Made by a program: the position numbers and the translations under genes
Part shown: one piece after another, positions 1-7,047 of the stretch
Numbering within the stretch: position 1 is the first letter of the stretch
How the letters are laid out: the number at the start of each line of letters is the position of its first letter
From: CAZKEW01 sp964580435
GTDB lineage: Bacteria; Acidobacteriota; Aminicenantia; Aminicenantales; UBA8522
Assembly: GCA_964580435.1 (NCBI GenBank)
Contig: CAZOKP010000075.1
Location: forward strand, 1 to 12,900
Direction of reading: 5' to 3'
DNA length: 12,900 bases
Notes under the pieces: generated by a model
Told to the model about the DNA's origin: nothing
What the model saw: only the letters and a program-made list of their open reading frames with translations
Database searches by the model: none

Positions 1-190
1 CAGGGCTCAGGCCAGTGTCTTCGAAACCACGCTCGTTTTTCCCGGCGAGAAAAACGAGCTCGATCCGCTCCTCGCTCTCCTCTCGCCAGGCCGAGAGGAA
101 CCGTGCTCGCTCGTCGCTCCACGGGTTTCTCCAGCCACTGCCCCTCGCCCAGAAAAACGAGAAGAATTTCAAAGCCTTTGTGAGGTGACG
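1..190. repeat. Palindrome-rich region without a recognisable gene
   Basis: I recognise no gene here. An 11-bp perfect inverted repeat lies at 31-41 and 49-59 (GCTCGTTTTTC / GAAAAACGAGC) around a 7-nt loop. The ten bases GAAAAACGAG recur at 152-161. A second perfect 7-bp stem lies at 79-85 and 92-98 (CCTCTCG / CGAGAGG, 6-nt loop). No U-tract follows either stem, so these are not classic Rho-independent terminators. Several frames stay open because the sequence is GC-rich, including a minus-strand frame from about 190 to 1, but none has a credible start with a ribosome site or a recognisable motif. A dispersed palindromic repeat, or the decayed end of an upstream gene, are both possible. Confidence 0.4.
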
Positions 191-192
191 AA

Positions 193-221
193 TTGTTTTG
201 ACCGCCCTCTCTATATATAAT
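193..221 (+). promoter_or_regulatory. Putative sigma70 promoter of polX
   Basis: A perfect -10 hexamer TATAAT lies at 216-221. A weak -35 TTGTTT lies at 193-198 with a 17-nt spacer. A better -35 match, TTGACC at 198-203, would leave only 12 nt. Transcription would start near 228, giving a leader of about 20 nt before the ATG at 251. No strong Shine-Dalgarno sequence is visible in that leader. Confidence 0.5.
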
Positions 222-250
222 AAAGGATAAGTTAGAGCTCACACAGCACT

Positions 251-1957
251 ATGAAAAACAAGGAAATCGCGGCGCTTTTCTCCCGTATCGCCGATGCCCT
301 GGAGATCAAAGGCGAGGTTGGGTTCAAGGTCCTGGCCTACCGAAAGGCGGCCCGGATCCTTGAGGACCTGGGAAAGGATATCGAAAATGTCGCCCGGGAA
401 AAAAAGCTCCAGGAGATCCCCGGCGTCGGCAGCGGAATCGCCGCCAAGATCGACGAATACATCCAAACGGGCAAAATGAAGAAATACCAGGAGGCTCTTT
501 CGGGAATCCCGGAGACCCTTCTCGACCTCCTGGAAATACCAAACATGGGCGCCAAGACAGTCCACCTGGCCCACCAGGAGCTCGGCGTCAAGAACCTCGA
601 GGGCCTGAAGAAAGTGATCGCCGATGGTTCCCTGGCCTCGCTTTATGGCCTGGGCGAAAAAAAAGTCGATAACATCAGAAAGGGCATTGAACTCATTGAG
701 AAAGCCCATGAACGCATTTCGCTTGGCGAAGCCGTAGCCGTAGCCGAGGAGGTCATCGATTATCTCCGTAGGGCTCCAGGTCTGGGACGGATTTCGACGG
801 CGGGATCACTGCGCCGGATGAAAGAGACAGTCGGAGATATCGACATCCTGGCGAGTGGGAAAGACGGCACGTCAATCATCCGCTATTTCACCCGCTATCC
901 CAAAATCAAACGTGTCCTGGCTGAAGGTACGACCAAAGGCTCGGCGATCATCGCCGCGGAAACCGGGGAACGCCAAGTCGACCTGAGGATCGTCGATGAA
1001 TCGGAGTACGGCGCGGCTCTTCAATATTTTACAGGCTCAAAGGCCCATAACATCAAACTCCGGGGCATGGCCAAGGACAAGGGGCTCAAGATCTCTGAAT
1101 ACGGGGTGTTCCGGGGGGACAAAAAGATCGCCGGACAAACGGAGGAGGAAGTCTATGCGGTCATGGGTCTCCCCTATATTCCCCCGGAACTTCGTGAGGA
1201 CCGGGGGGAAATCGAACTGGCCTCGGAAGGGAAACTCCCCCACGTCGTGGAAGACAAAGACATCAAAGGCGACCTTCATGTTCATTCGGACTGGAGCGAT
1301 GGGCATGTCACACTCCTGGAGCTCGTCGACCTGGCCCGCGGCCTGGGCTACGAATATATCGCCGTCTGCGACCATTCTGAGGCAGCCCATTATGCCCGCG
1401 GTCTCAGCCCCGAGCGGCTTCGCCGACAAATCAAAGAGGTCGAGAAGATCAACCGGCGTCTCAAGGGCTTCCGGCTGCTCGCCGGGATTGAAGCGGATAT
1501 CCTCGGCGACGGCCGGGTGGATTGCCCCGACGAGCTCCTCGCGAGACTGGATGTGGTCGTGGCATCCATCCATTCCGGATTCAAGAAGAATGTCACCGCA
1601 AGAATTCTCAAAGCCATCGAGAATCCGCATGTCGGCATCATCGCGCATCCGTCGGGGCGTCTCATCTCCGGCCGGGAGGGGTATGATGTCGACCTCGATG
1701 CCGTGCTCGAAGGGGCCCGCCGGACGGGCACGGCCGTTGAGCTCAATGCCTTTTATGACCGCCTGGACCTGAATGAATTCTATCTCAAAAAAGCCAAGGA
1801 TATGGGCCTCAAGATTGCACTCGGCACGGATACCCATTACGCCGCCGGACTCCGAATGATGAGGTTCGGGGTCGGCATTGCCAGGCGCGCCTGGCTGGAG
1901 AAAAAGGATATCCTCAACTGCCTGAGCCTTCGTCAGCTGAAGAAAAAACTGAGCTAA
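251..1957 (+). CDS. polX: DNA polymerase X family protein with C-terminal PHP domain
   Basis: This is a family X DNA polymerase of the bacterial PolX type, expected to fill short gaps in base-excision repair and to carry a PHP 3'-5' exonuclease or phosphoesterase activity. Residues 1 to about 150 form the 8-kDa/helix-hairpin-helix region, with hairpins around I-P-G-V-G (near residue 56), I-P-N-M-G (near 96) and L-Y-G-L-G. The nucleotidyltransferase signature has G-S followed by catalytic D196 and D198, with the third Asp at D244 in Q-V-D-L. The Y-F-T-G-S-K-A-H-N motif follows. The PHP domain runs from about 338 to the end, with H343/H345, then CDHSE, GIEAD, SIHSG, AHPSGR and GTDTHY metal-ligand motifs. 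The 568 residues match the usual bacterial length. The ATG start gives the normal MKNKEIA-type N-terminus. It appears monocistronic, and no terminator is obvious after the stop. Confidence 0.96.
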   Translation: MKNKEIAALFSRIADALEIKGEVGFKVLAYRKAARILEDLGKDIENVAREKKLQEIPGVGSGIAAKIDEYIQTGKMKKYQEALSGIPETLLDLLEIPNMGAKTVHLAHQELGVKNLEGLKKVIADGSLASLYGLGEKKVDNIRKGIELIEKAHERISLGEAVAVAEEVIDYLRRAPGLGRISTAGSLRRMKETVGDIDILASGKDGTSIIRYFTRYPKIKRVLAEGTTKGSAIIAAETGERQVDLRIVDESEYGAALQYFTGSKAHNIKLRGMAKDKGLKISEYGVFRGDKKIAGQTEEEVYAVMGLPYIPPELREDRGEIELASEGKLPHVVEDKDIKGDLHVHSDWSDGHVTLLELVDLARGLGYEYIAVCDHSEAAHYARGLSPERLRRQIKEVEKINRRLKGFRLLAGIEADILGDGRVDCPDELLARLDVVVASIHSGFKKNVTARILKAIENPHVGIIAHPSGRLISGREGYDVDLDAVLEGARRTGTAVELNAFYDRLDLNEFYLKKAKDMGLKIALGTDTHYAAGLRMMRFGVGIARRAWLEKKDILNCLSLRQLKKKLS

Positions 1958-2041
1958 AGTTCCAGGTTCTCCCCCAGCACCGCTCAGACATTCTCAAGAC
2001 GGGAAGCATCTCCATTTCTGTTATGGCTTTATTTACATATG

Positions 2042-2149
2042 GGGAATGGGTGGCACAGCGTCAGTCCCCGGAACGTCCGAGCGAATGGTGGTGGGTGGGG
2101 GGTCTTCAGCGAGGACGGACGGGGACGCGCTGTGACAGGACCCATTCTC
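2042..2149. repeat. Long imperfect palindrome (structured intergenic element)
   Basis: Nested perfect arms pair in register: 2044-2051 with 2140-2147 (GAATGGGT / ACCCATTC, 8 bp), 2054-2060 with 2128-2134 (CACAGCG / CGCTGTG, 7 bp), 2064-2070 with 2120-2126 (GTCCCCG / CGGGGAC, 7 bp), and 2074-2078 with 2113-2117 (5 bp). They surround a G-rich loop of about 34 nt. Such a stepped hairpin of about 100 nt resembles REP/MITE-type dispersed palindromes, or could be a structured RNA. No U-tract follows it. The 60-codon reading frame overlapping it is not credible as a gene. Confidence 0.65.
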
Positions 2150-2188
2150 ATCACATAAAAGGAGATGCTACCCTCAGGACGATACAAT

Positions 2189-2217
2189 TTGAAAGATTCC
2201 CCTGACTGGTGTATCCT
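2189..2217 (+). promoter_or_regulatory. Putative sigma70 promoter of the first diiron erythrin gene
   Basis: The -35 element TTGAAA (2189-2194) and the -10 element TATCCT (2212-2217) are separated by 17 nt. Transcription would begin near 2224. The short leader carries a strong AAGGAG-type ribosome site before the ATG at 2244. No operator was recognised. Confidence 0.5.
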
Positions 2218-2243
2218 GGTTTTTTTTGAAAGGAGAAGAGAAC

Positions 2244-2728
2244 ATGGTCAGTATCGCTAGAGAACCGGTCAAGAAACTCTTGGGGTATGCCGTCCGGGCG
2301 GAGATCGATGCCAACAGGCTTTACACCAAGCTGTCGAGCCGGGTGAAAAATCCGTTGCTTAAGGAGAAGTTCCAGGTTCTGGCCTTCGAAGAAAAAAAGC
2401 ACAAGTCCGTGCTGGAGAATTTGTTCGGGGTTCTCTATCCTGGAAAGGCGATCCAAGTTCCCGGCAGTGTGGACGAGCGTCTTCTTCCCTCCGTCCAGGT
2501 CAGGCCTTCCTCCACCTTTGCTGAAATCCTCTATCAGGCCATGATCGCAGAAAAATCAGCCCAGAACTTCTATGCCTCCCTGGCCAAAAAGGTCGGGCCT
2601 TCGAAAAAAAGGGTGTTGGAATATTTAAGCAAGGTGGAAAAGAGCCACTTCCTGATGCTGCAGAGCGAATACACGCTGGCCCAGCAGTTCGAGGACTACG
2701 CCGAAAAAGATATCGACAAGGTGATTAC
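2244..2728 (+). CDS. Rubrerythrin-like/ferritin-like diiron protein, 3' end lost in N gap
   Basis: This is a four-helix-bundle diiron protein of the rubrerythrin/ferritin-like superfamily, probably a cytosolic peroxidase or iron-handling protein. The full ligand pattern is visible: E20-x6-Y27, E50-x2-H53 (in F-E-E-K-K-H), E103-x6-Y110, and E132-x2-H135. No rubredoxin domain is seen before the sequence breaks after about 162 codons at the gap. The second erythrin of this window (8267-8776) is a close paralog of 169 residues, so probably fewer than about 15 codons are missing. I chose ATG 2244 over an upstream TTG (2226) because AAGGAGAAGAG sits just ahead of the ATG. It faces the archease-rtcB operon tail to tail. 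The exact substrate is unknown. Confidence 0.85.
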
Positions 2729-2828
2729 NNNNNNNNNNNNNNNNNNNNNNNNNNNNNNNNNNNNNNNNNNNNNNNNNNNNNNNNNNNNNNNNNNNNNNNN
2801 NNNNNNNNNNNNNNNNNNNNNNNNNNNN
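2729..2828. other. Assembly gap (100 N)
   Basis: A run of exactly 100 N, the usual placeholder for a scaffold join of unknown size. It hides the end of the diiron erythrin gene and most of the spacer before the rtcB stop codon. Reading frames that appear to cross it are artefacts. Confidence 0.98.
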
Positions 2829-2849
2829 TCGAATAACGAACAAAAGGGC

Positions 2850-4271
2850 TTATCCTTTCATGACACCGACGGGGACGACTCTGGCCACAAGGCGGCCGAT
2901 GCCTACCTCATGCGAAACCCGCACGACCTCATCCACGTCCTTGTAGGCGCCCGGGGCTTCCTCGGCAACTCCTTTCCAGCTCGTCGACCGGAGTTCGATT
3001 CCTTTCTTCTGGAGGTCGTCGCGGATCTGCTCGCCGCGGAAGCGGCGAAGCGCCTCGTGCCTTGACATGACCCGGCCAGCGCCATGGGCTGTTGAGCTGA
3101 AACTCAGGCCTTCCGCTTCTGTGGTTCCCACCAGCAAATAAGAAGCCGTCCCCATGCTCCCGGGGATGATAACAGGCTGGCCCGAAGACCTGTAGGCTTC
3201 CGGGACCTCAACCCGGCCCGGCCCGAAACTTCGCGTCGCTCCCTTGCGGTGGATGCACAGTTCCTGCGTCTGGCCTTCGATCGCATGCTTTTCTATTTTG
3301 GCCACATTATGGCAGACATCATAAACCTGCCTCATCCCCTTGGAACTTCCCATCACCCTGGCGAAGACATCGCGCACCCAGTGGGCAATCATCTGGCGGT
3401 TGGCAAAGGCATAATTGACCGCCGCGCACATGGACTTATAGTACTGCTGACCTAAAGGCGAGCGGACGGGAGCGTTGATCAATTCCCGGTCCGGCAGCCC
3501 TTTGGCCCCGAGCTTGTTCTCCATCGACTCGATATAATCGGAGGCCACCTGATGCCCCAGGCCGCGGCTTCCGCAGTGGATCATCACCAGGACCTGTCCT
3601 TCCCCCTGAATTCCGAAGACCTCAGCGATGTCCTTATCATAGATGTCGGAGACCTTCTGGATCTCGAGGAAATGATTTCCCGCGCCCAGGGTGCCGAGCT
3701 GAGGGATGCCCCTTTCCAGGGCCCGCTCGGAGACGAAGTCGGGCTCGGCGTCCTTCATCCGGCCGCTCTCCTCGGTCATCAGCAGGTCCTCCTTGGTGCC
3801 GTAGCCCTGCTCGACGGCCCATTCTGCGCCCTTAGCCAGTATATCCTTGAGCACGCTGCGGCTGAGCTTGGTGATGCCGCCCTTGCCGACGCCGGCGGGT
3901 ACTTCCTTGAATATTTCGGCGAGGAGCTCCTTCCTCTTGGCGGAGATGTCTTTTTCCATGAAGTCTGTCCGCAGGAGCCTGACTCCGCAGTTGATATCAT
4001 AGCCGACCCCGCCGGGAGAGATGATCCCCGAGTCCAGGTCAAAAGCGGCCACGCCTCCGATCGGGAAACCATAGCCCTGATGGGCGTCGGGCATGACATA
4101 GGACATCCGCTGGATTCCGGGCAGACAGGCCACATTCCTGGCCTGCTGCAAGGTGAGGTCGCGCTTGACGCTCTCCAGAAGCCTGGCCGAAGCGTAGATC
4201 AGCGCAGGGACCTTCATCTCCCCCTGTCTCGGAATCTCCCAGACGAAATCGTTTATTTTTCGGAGTTCCAT
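2850..4271 (-). CDS. rtcB: RNA-splicing ligase RtcB
   Basis: RtcB is the GTP- and Mn-dependent ligase that joins RNA ends carrying 2',3'-cyclic phosphate or 3'-phosphate to 5'-OH ends, acting in RNA repair or tRNA healing. Its 473 residues match the family. The metal-site motifs are present in order: D92 and C95 in Y-D-I-N-C-G-V-R, H200 in G-A-G-N-H-F-L-E, H232 in H-C-G-S-R-G-L-G-H, and H321 in H-N-V-A-K. The HRKGATR segment starts at 341, and the guanylylated histidine is H396 in T-A-H-G-A-G-R. Start ATG 4271 has a GAGGTG ribosome site overlapping the archease stop. The archease gene ends only 9 nt upstream, which is the classic activator-ligase operon. No RtcA or RtcR is seen in the window. 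All catalytic residues I could place are intact. Confidence 0.97.
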   Translation of the reverse strand: MELRKINDFVWEIPRQGEMKVPALIYASARLLESVKRDLTLQQARNVACLPGIQRMSYVMPDAHQGYGFPIGGVAAFDLDSGIISPGGVGYDINCGVRLLRTDFMEKDISAKRKELLAEIFKEVPAGVGKGGITKLSRSVLKDILAKGAEWAVEQGYGTKEDLLMTEESGRMKDAEPDFVSERALERGIPQLGTLGAGNHFLEIQKVSDIYDKDIAEVFGIQGEGQVLVMIHCGSRGLGHQVASDYIESMENKLGAKGLPDRELINAPVRSPLGQQYYKSMCAAVNYAFANRQMIAHWVRDVFARVMGSSKGMRQVYDVCHNVAKIEKHAIEGQTQELCIHRKGATRSFGPGRVEVPEAYRSSGQPVIIPGSMGTASYLLVGTTEAEGLSFSSTAHGAGRVMSRHEALRRFRGEQIRDDLQKKGIELRSTSWKGVAEEAPGAYKDVDEVVRVSHEVGIGRLVARVVPVGVMKG

Positions 4272-4280
4272 TTTCGCACC

Positions 4281-4706
4281 TCAGATATCCACCACCACCT
4301 GAAGGGTGATGCGGTCATTGTTTTCTATCTTCATCTCGTTGTAGGTAACGGCCTTGACTTCGCCGAAGATATTGTACTCGCCGGGGCGGTCATCACCGGA
4401 GAAGACCGCCATGAGGCTGTATCCATGGTCGCTTTCCTTGATCTTAAGCTCCTCGGCGGAGCCGAGAAGAAACATCTTTGTTTCAAATAAATATATGATC
4501 TCCTGCAAAAATTGCACGAGCAATTGCTCAAGATCCCTGCCCCGGACGCTAAGGGGATGCCGGACCCGCTTGGAAATGGCATCGACATCCCACATCAACG
4601 ACGCCGTTGCCAGGGCGGCATTGGCAAATGCCTCTTCCATGGTGCGGCCAAAAGCCTGGAACTTGGCATCAGCCGTATGGTCGAGAAACCTGAATCTCTG
4701 CTCCAT
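4281..4706 (-). CDS. Archease, RtcB-activating protein
   Basis: Archease speeds RtcB guanylylation and allows multiple turnover of the ligase. At 141 residues it has the family length. It opens with the signature F-L-D-H-T-A-D near residues 7-13, followed by F-A-N-A-A and a central segment (about 55-72) matching the usual pattern ahead of the beta-rich C-terminus. It ends in V-V-V-D-I, near the acidic metal site typical of the family. A GGAGG-type ribosome site lies about 10 nt ahead of the ATG, right at the edge of the second N gap, so the operon promoter is hidden in the gap. It is first of two genes with rtcB and the two are probably co-transcribed. Confidence 0.94.
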   Translation of the reverse strand: MEQRFRFLDHTADAKFQAFGRTMEEAFANAALATASLMWDVDAISKRVRHPLSVRGRDLEQLLVQFLQEIIYLFETKMFLLGSAEELKIKESDHGYSLMAVFSGDDRPGEYNIFGEVKAVTYNEMKIENNDRITLQVVVDI

Positions 4707-4725
4707 CGGAACTTTTGCCTCCGGA

Positions 4726-4825
4726 NNNNNNNNNNNNNNNNNNNNNNNNNNNNNNNNNNNNNNNNNNNNNNNNNNNNNNNNNNNNNNNNNNNNNNNNNNN
4801 NNNNNNNNNNNNNNNNNNNNNNNNN
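4726..4825. other. Assembly gap (100 N)
   Basis: A second run of exactly 100 N. It hides the promoter of archease-rtcB and the N-terminal part of the divergent YkgJ-like gene. The missing cysteine-rich half of a YkgJ domain needs roughly 50-65 codons, so the true gap is probably larger than 100 bp, unless the scaffold join itself is wrong. Confidence 0.98.
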
Positions 4826-5274
4826 GCGTCCATCCCGACCGGCCCCTCGTCTGCCGCCTCTACCCTCTGGGACAGATCGTGGACAAAGAAGGAAAGGAGA
4901 GATTCGGCAGCATGCCGCCTCATCCGGATTGCCTCGGAGTTTATGGCACGGACCGGAGAGTCGAAGGTTACCTCGAATCTCAGGGAGCAGAAGCATACTT
5001 TCATTTCGAGAAGATGTATGCGGCCGTATATAAGCAAATGGTTGCGAAGCTGGACCGCATCGGCAAGAAATCAAAGAAGAAGAAAGTTCGCAAAAAAAAG
5101 AAAAATAATAGCCTAAGCGTGGGCTCCTCGGACTACCTTTTTTCCTCCTGGCTTGATATTGATGCCGCAGTCACTGCCTACTGTGGGAGACGCAGCCTGA
5201 AAAAGCCGGCCGATCTGGAGTCGCTCGTCAAGCTTCACATTGCGGCAATCAAAGAGTGGCTCGCAATTCTTTGA
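4826..5274 (+). CDS. YkgJ family Zn/Fe-chelating domain protein, C-terminal part
   Basis: Only the last 148 complete codons are present; the first full codon is at 4828. The segment H-P-D-R-P-L-V-C-R-L-Y-P-L-G matches the second half of the YkgJ (CxxCxxCC) metal-binding domain, followed by P-H-P-D-C. The upstream cysteine cluster is in the gap. A lysine/arginine-rich stretch (about 77-92 of the visible part) separates this from a C-terminal tail with no motif I recognise. The family is thought to bind zinc or an iron cofactor, but its biochemical role is poorly defined. It runs convergently toward amrS and would be divergent from archease if the scaffold join is right. Confidence 0.75.
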
Positions 5275-5291
5275 ACGGAAAGTGACTTCGC

Positions 5292-5353
5292 GCGGTCAAG
5301 TGCTAGGGTGACCGCCGCCTTTGGGAGGCGTATTCGGGCAGGCTGAAACCTGC
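5292..5353. repeat. Three consecutive hairpins in a convergent spacer
   Basis: The 85-nt spacer between the YkgJ-like gene and amrS contains three back-to-back perfect stems. The first is 5292-5298 with 5309-5315 (GCGGTCA / TGACCGC, 7 bp, 10-nt loop). The second is 5316-5320 with 5326-5330 (CGCCT / AGGCG). The third is 5338-5342 with 5349-5353 (GCAGG / CCTGC). The location suits bidirectional transcription termination, but neither strand has a U-tract directly after a stem. A small palindromic repeat element is the alternative. Confidence 0.45.
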
Positions 5354-5359
5354 AGTCCC

Positions 5360-6373
5360 CTAGTTAAAAATCCCGGCGACGGGATTTCCGCAGAAGGGAC
5401 ACTTCCCGTCTTTGAGCTTGTTCTCTTCGATAGAAAACCCGCTCCGTCGGAGGAGAGGCTGACCGCACTGCGAACAAACCGTGTCTTCTGACTCTCCCCA
5501 GACATTGCCGACATAGACGTACTCGAGGCCTTCCTCTTTCCCCAGGGAATAGGCTTTCCGCAGAGTCTCTATAGGAGTAGCGCCTGTTTGGGTAAACTTA
5601 TAGTCGGGGTGAAACCGGCTGACGTGCCAGGGGATCTCAGGGCTGACTCCGGCGATAAAGCGGGCAATGCTCCGAAGTTCCTCCTCCCCATCGTTCATCC
5701 CCGGCACCACAAGCGTTGTCACCTCGACCCAGACCTTGAGTTCTTTCATCAGGCGGATGGATTCGAGGACCGGTTCGAGGCGGGCCCCGCAGATTTTCTT
5801 ATAGGTCTCGTCTCTAAAAGCCTTGAGGTCGACATTTGCCGCATCAAGATAAGGCTGGATCGTCTTCAAGGCGTCTGCGGTCATATAGCCGTTCGTGACA
5901 AAGACGTTGGCCAGGCCGGCGCTCCGGGCTAACTTTGCAGTGTCATAGGCATATTCAAAAAATATCGTCGGCTCGGTATAAGTGTAGGAAATGCTCCGGC
6001 AACGCTGCCGCCTCGCCTCCTTCACGATGTTCTCCGGAGAAAGCTGGCCCTCCCCGGCTGTTGTCTTATCCTTTTTTTTGACCTGAGAGATCTGCCAATT
6101 CTGGCAGAAGGGACAGCGAAAGTTGCACCCGACCGTGGCGATGGAAAAGGACGTTGTTCCGGGAAGGAAATGATAAAGAGGCTTTTTTTCGATCGGGTCG
6201 ATGTGGGCGGCGATCACCTCTCCATAGACATGCGTGTACAGTTTCCCTTCCCTGTTTTCCCGGACTCCGCAAACCCCGAACTTTAAGGGCTGGATTTGGC
6301 AGCGGTGGGCGCAAAGAAAACATTCAACCTTGCCTTCGTCGAGGCTGCGATAAAGCATGGCTTCTTTGATCAT
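5360..6373 (-). CDS. amrS: AmmeMemoRadiSam system radical SAM enzyme (AmrS-like)
   Basis: This is a radical SAM enzyme of the family named AmrS, usually linked with AMMECR1- and Memo-domain proteins; its substrate is not established. At 337 residues it has an N-terminal cysteine cluster (C18, C21, C25, C35). The radical SAM motif V-G-C-N-F-R-C-P-F-C has C83/C87/C90 for the 4Fe-4S cluster. Y-T-E-P-T follows near 121-126, and F-H-P-D-Y near 244-248. A C-terminal zinc ribbon has C300/C303 and C325/C328. I chose ATG 6373 because it overlaps the nth stop codon (ATGA), which indicates translational coupling. An upstream in-frame extension to 6514 lies inside nth and is spurious. No AMMECR1 or Memo gene is in the window. 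It is last of the minus-strand block. Confidence 0.88.
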   Translation of the reverse strand: MIKEAMLYRSLDEGKVECFLCAHRCQIQPLKFGVCGVRENREGKLYTHVYGEVIAAHIDPIEKKPLYHFLPGTTSFSIATVGCNFRCPFCQNWQISQVKKKDKTTAGEGQLSPENIVKEARRQRCRSISYTYTEPTIFFEYAYDTAKLARSAGLANVFVTNGYMTADALKTIQPYLDAANVDLKAFRDETYKKICGARLEPVLESIRLMKELKVWVEVTTLVVPGMNDGEEELRSIARFIAGVSPEIPWHVSRFHPDYKFTQTGATPIETLRKAYSLGKEEGLEYVYVGNVWGESEDTVCSQCGQPLLRRSGFSIEENKLKDGKCPFCGNPVAGIFN

Positions 6374-7035
6374 GCTTTTCTCGTTTTGAGTTCCGCGTAG
6401 AACTTCACAGCGGACGGGCACAGGTTCCGTAGAGCGCACTGCGGGCAGCGGGGTTTTCGCGCCTGGCAGGTCTTCCGGCCGTGGTCGACGAGCATGTAAT
6501 TGAAATCCAGCCAATCCTTTCTCGGGACGATCTTCATCAGGTCGCGTTCAATCTTATCGGGATCGCTCTCGCGGCTCAGCCCGAGCCTGCCGGAAAGGCG
6601 CCTCACATGGGTATCCACGGCGATTCCCTCTGCCTTCGAAAAGGCCGAGGAGAGAACGATGTTCGCTGTCTTTCTCGCCACACCAGGAAGAGTGATGAGC
6701 TCTTTCATCGTCGCCGGCACGTCGCCCCCGAAGTCTTGGACGATTTTTTGGGCGGCTCCGATGATGCTCTTGGCCTTATTGCGGAAGAAACCGGTCGGAC
6801 GGATATCCGCTTCAAGCTCAGCCCGGTCCGCCTGGGCAAATTCGGCGGCCGCGGGATATTTTTTGAAAAGTTCGGGAGTGATCTTGTTGACCCGTTCGTC
6901 GGTGCACTGGGCGGCCAGGATGGTCGCCACAAGGATCTCAAGGGGTGTTTCGAAATGGAGTGCCGTCCGGGTCGAAGGATATTCCCGGCGCAGAATCCTG
7001 ATGATCCCTCCGATTCGTTTCTTGGCTGGTTCCAT
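6370..7035 (-). CDS. nth: Endonuclease III (DNA glycosylase/AP lyase)
   Basis: Nth removes oxidised pyrimidines and nicks abasic sites in base-excision repair. From ATG 7035 it is 221 residues, the normal size. The helix-hairpin-helix L-P-G-V-A-R-K-T-A carries catalytic Lys122, and V-D-T-H-V holds catalytic Asp141. The C-terminal 4Fe-4S loop has the classic C-x6-C-x2-C-x5-C spacing (C190, C197, C200, C206). An upstream ATG at 7041 abuts the GAGAGG ribosome site (7042-7047) with no spacing. The ATG at 7035 is 6 nt away, so I prefer it; GTG 7038 is a third option. The gene follows the protease gene by 12 nt, and its stop overlaps the amrS start. As an Fe-S enzyme it depends on assembly machinery such as that encoded upstream. 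Confidence 0.96.
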   Translation of the reverse strand: MEPAKKRIGGIIRILRREYPSTRTALHFETPLEILVATILAAQCTDERVNKITPELFKKYPAAAEFAQADRAELEADIRPTGFFRNKAKSIIGAAQKIVQDFGGDVPATMKELITLPGVARKTANIVLSSAFSKAEGIAVDTHVRRLSGRLGLSRESDPDKIERDLMKIVPRKDWLDFNYMLVDHGRKTCQARKPRCPQCALRNLCPSAVKFYAELKTRKA

Positions 7036-7041
7036 CACCAT

Positions 7042-7047
7042 CCTCTC
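7042..7047 (-). promoter_or_regulatory. Ribosome binding site deciding the nth start
   Basis: On the minus strand GAGAGG follows directly after the TAA of the upstream protease gene. Spacing is 0 nt to ATG 7041, 3 nt to GTG 7038 and 6 nt to ATG 7035, favouring the last. Confidence 0.6.

Noticed and set aside
1..190. Minus-strand open frame with an F-F-S-F-F-W-like start
   Set aside because: It stays open to the window edge but has no ATG and no ribosome site; its look can be explained by GC-rich repeated sequence.
2023..2205. 60-codon plus-strand frame in the polX-erythrin spacer
   Set aside because: It overlaps the long palindrome and the promoter, has no ribosome site and shows no homology-like pattern.
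2226..3065. Apparent plus-strand frame running through the first N gap into the antisense of rtcB
   Set aside because: The N run makes the frame meaningless. The real protein ends in or near the gap, as shown by its paralog's length.
3552..4490. 312-codon plus-strand open frame opposite rtcB and archease
   Set aside because: It is the antisense shadow of two clearly identified genes with intact catalytic motifs, crosses their junction, and has no recognisable motif.
4354..5274. Apparent plus-strand frame starting inside the antisense of archease and crossing the second gap
   Set aside because: Only the part after the gap has a recognisable family motif; the upstream part is antisense to archease.
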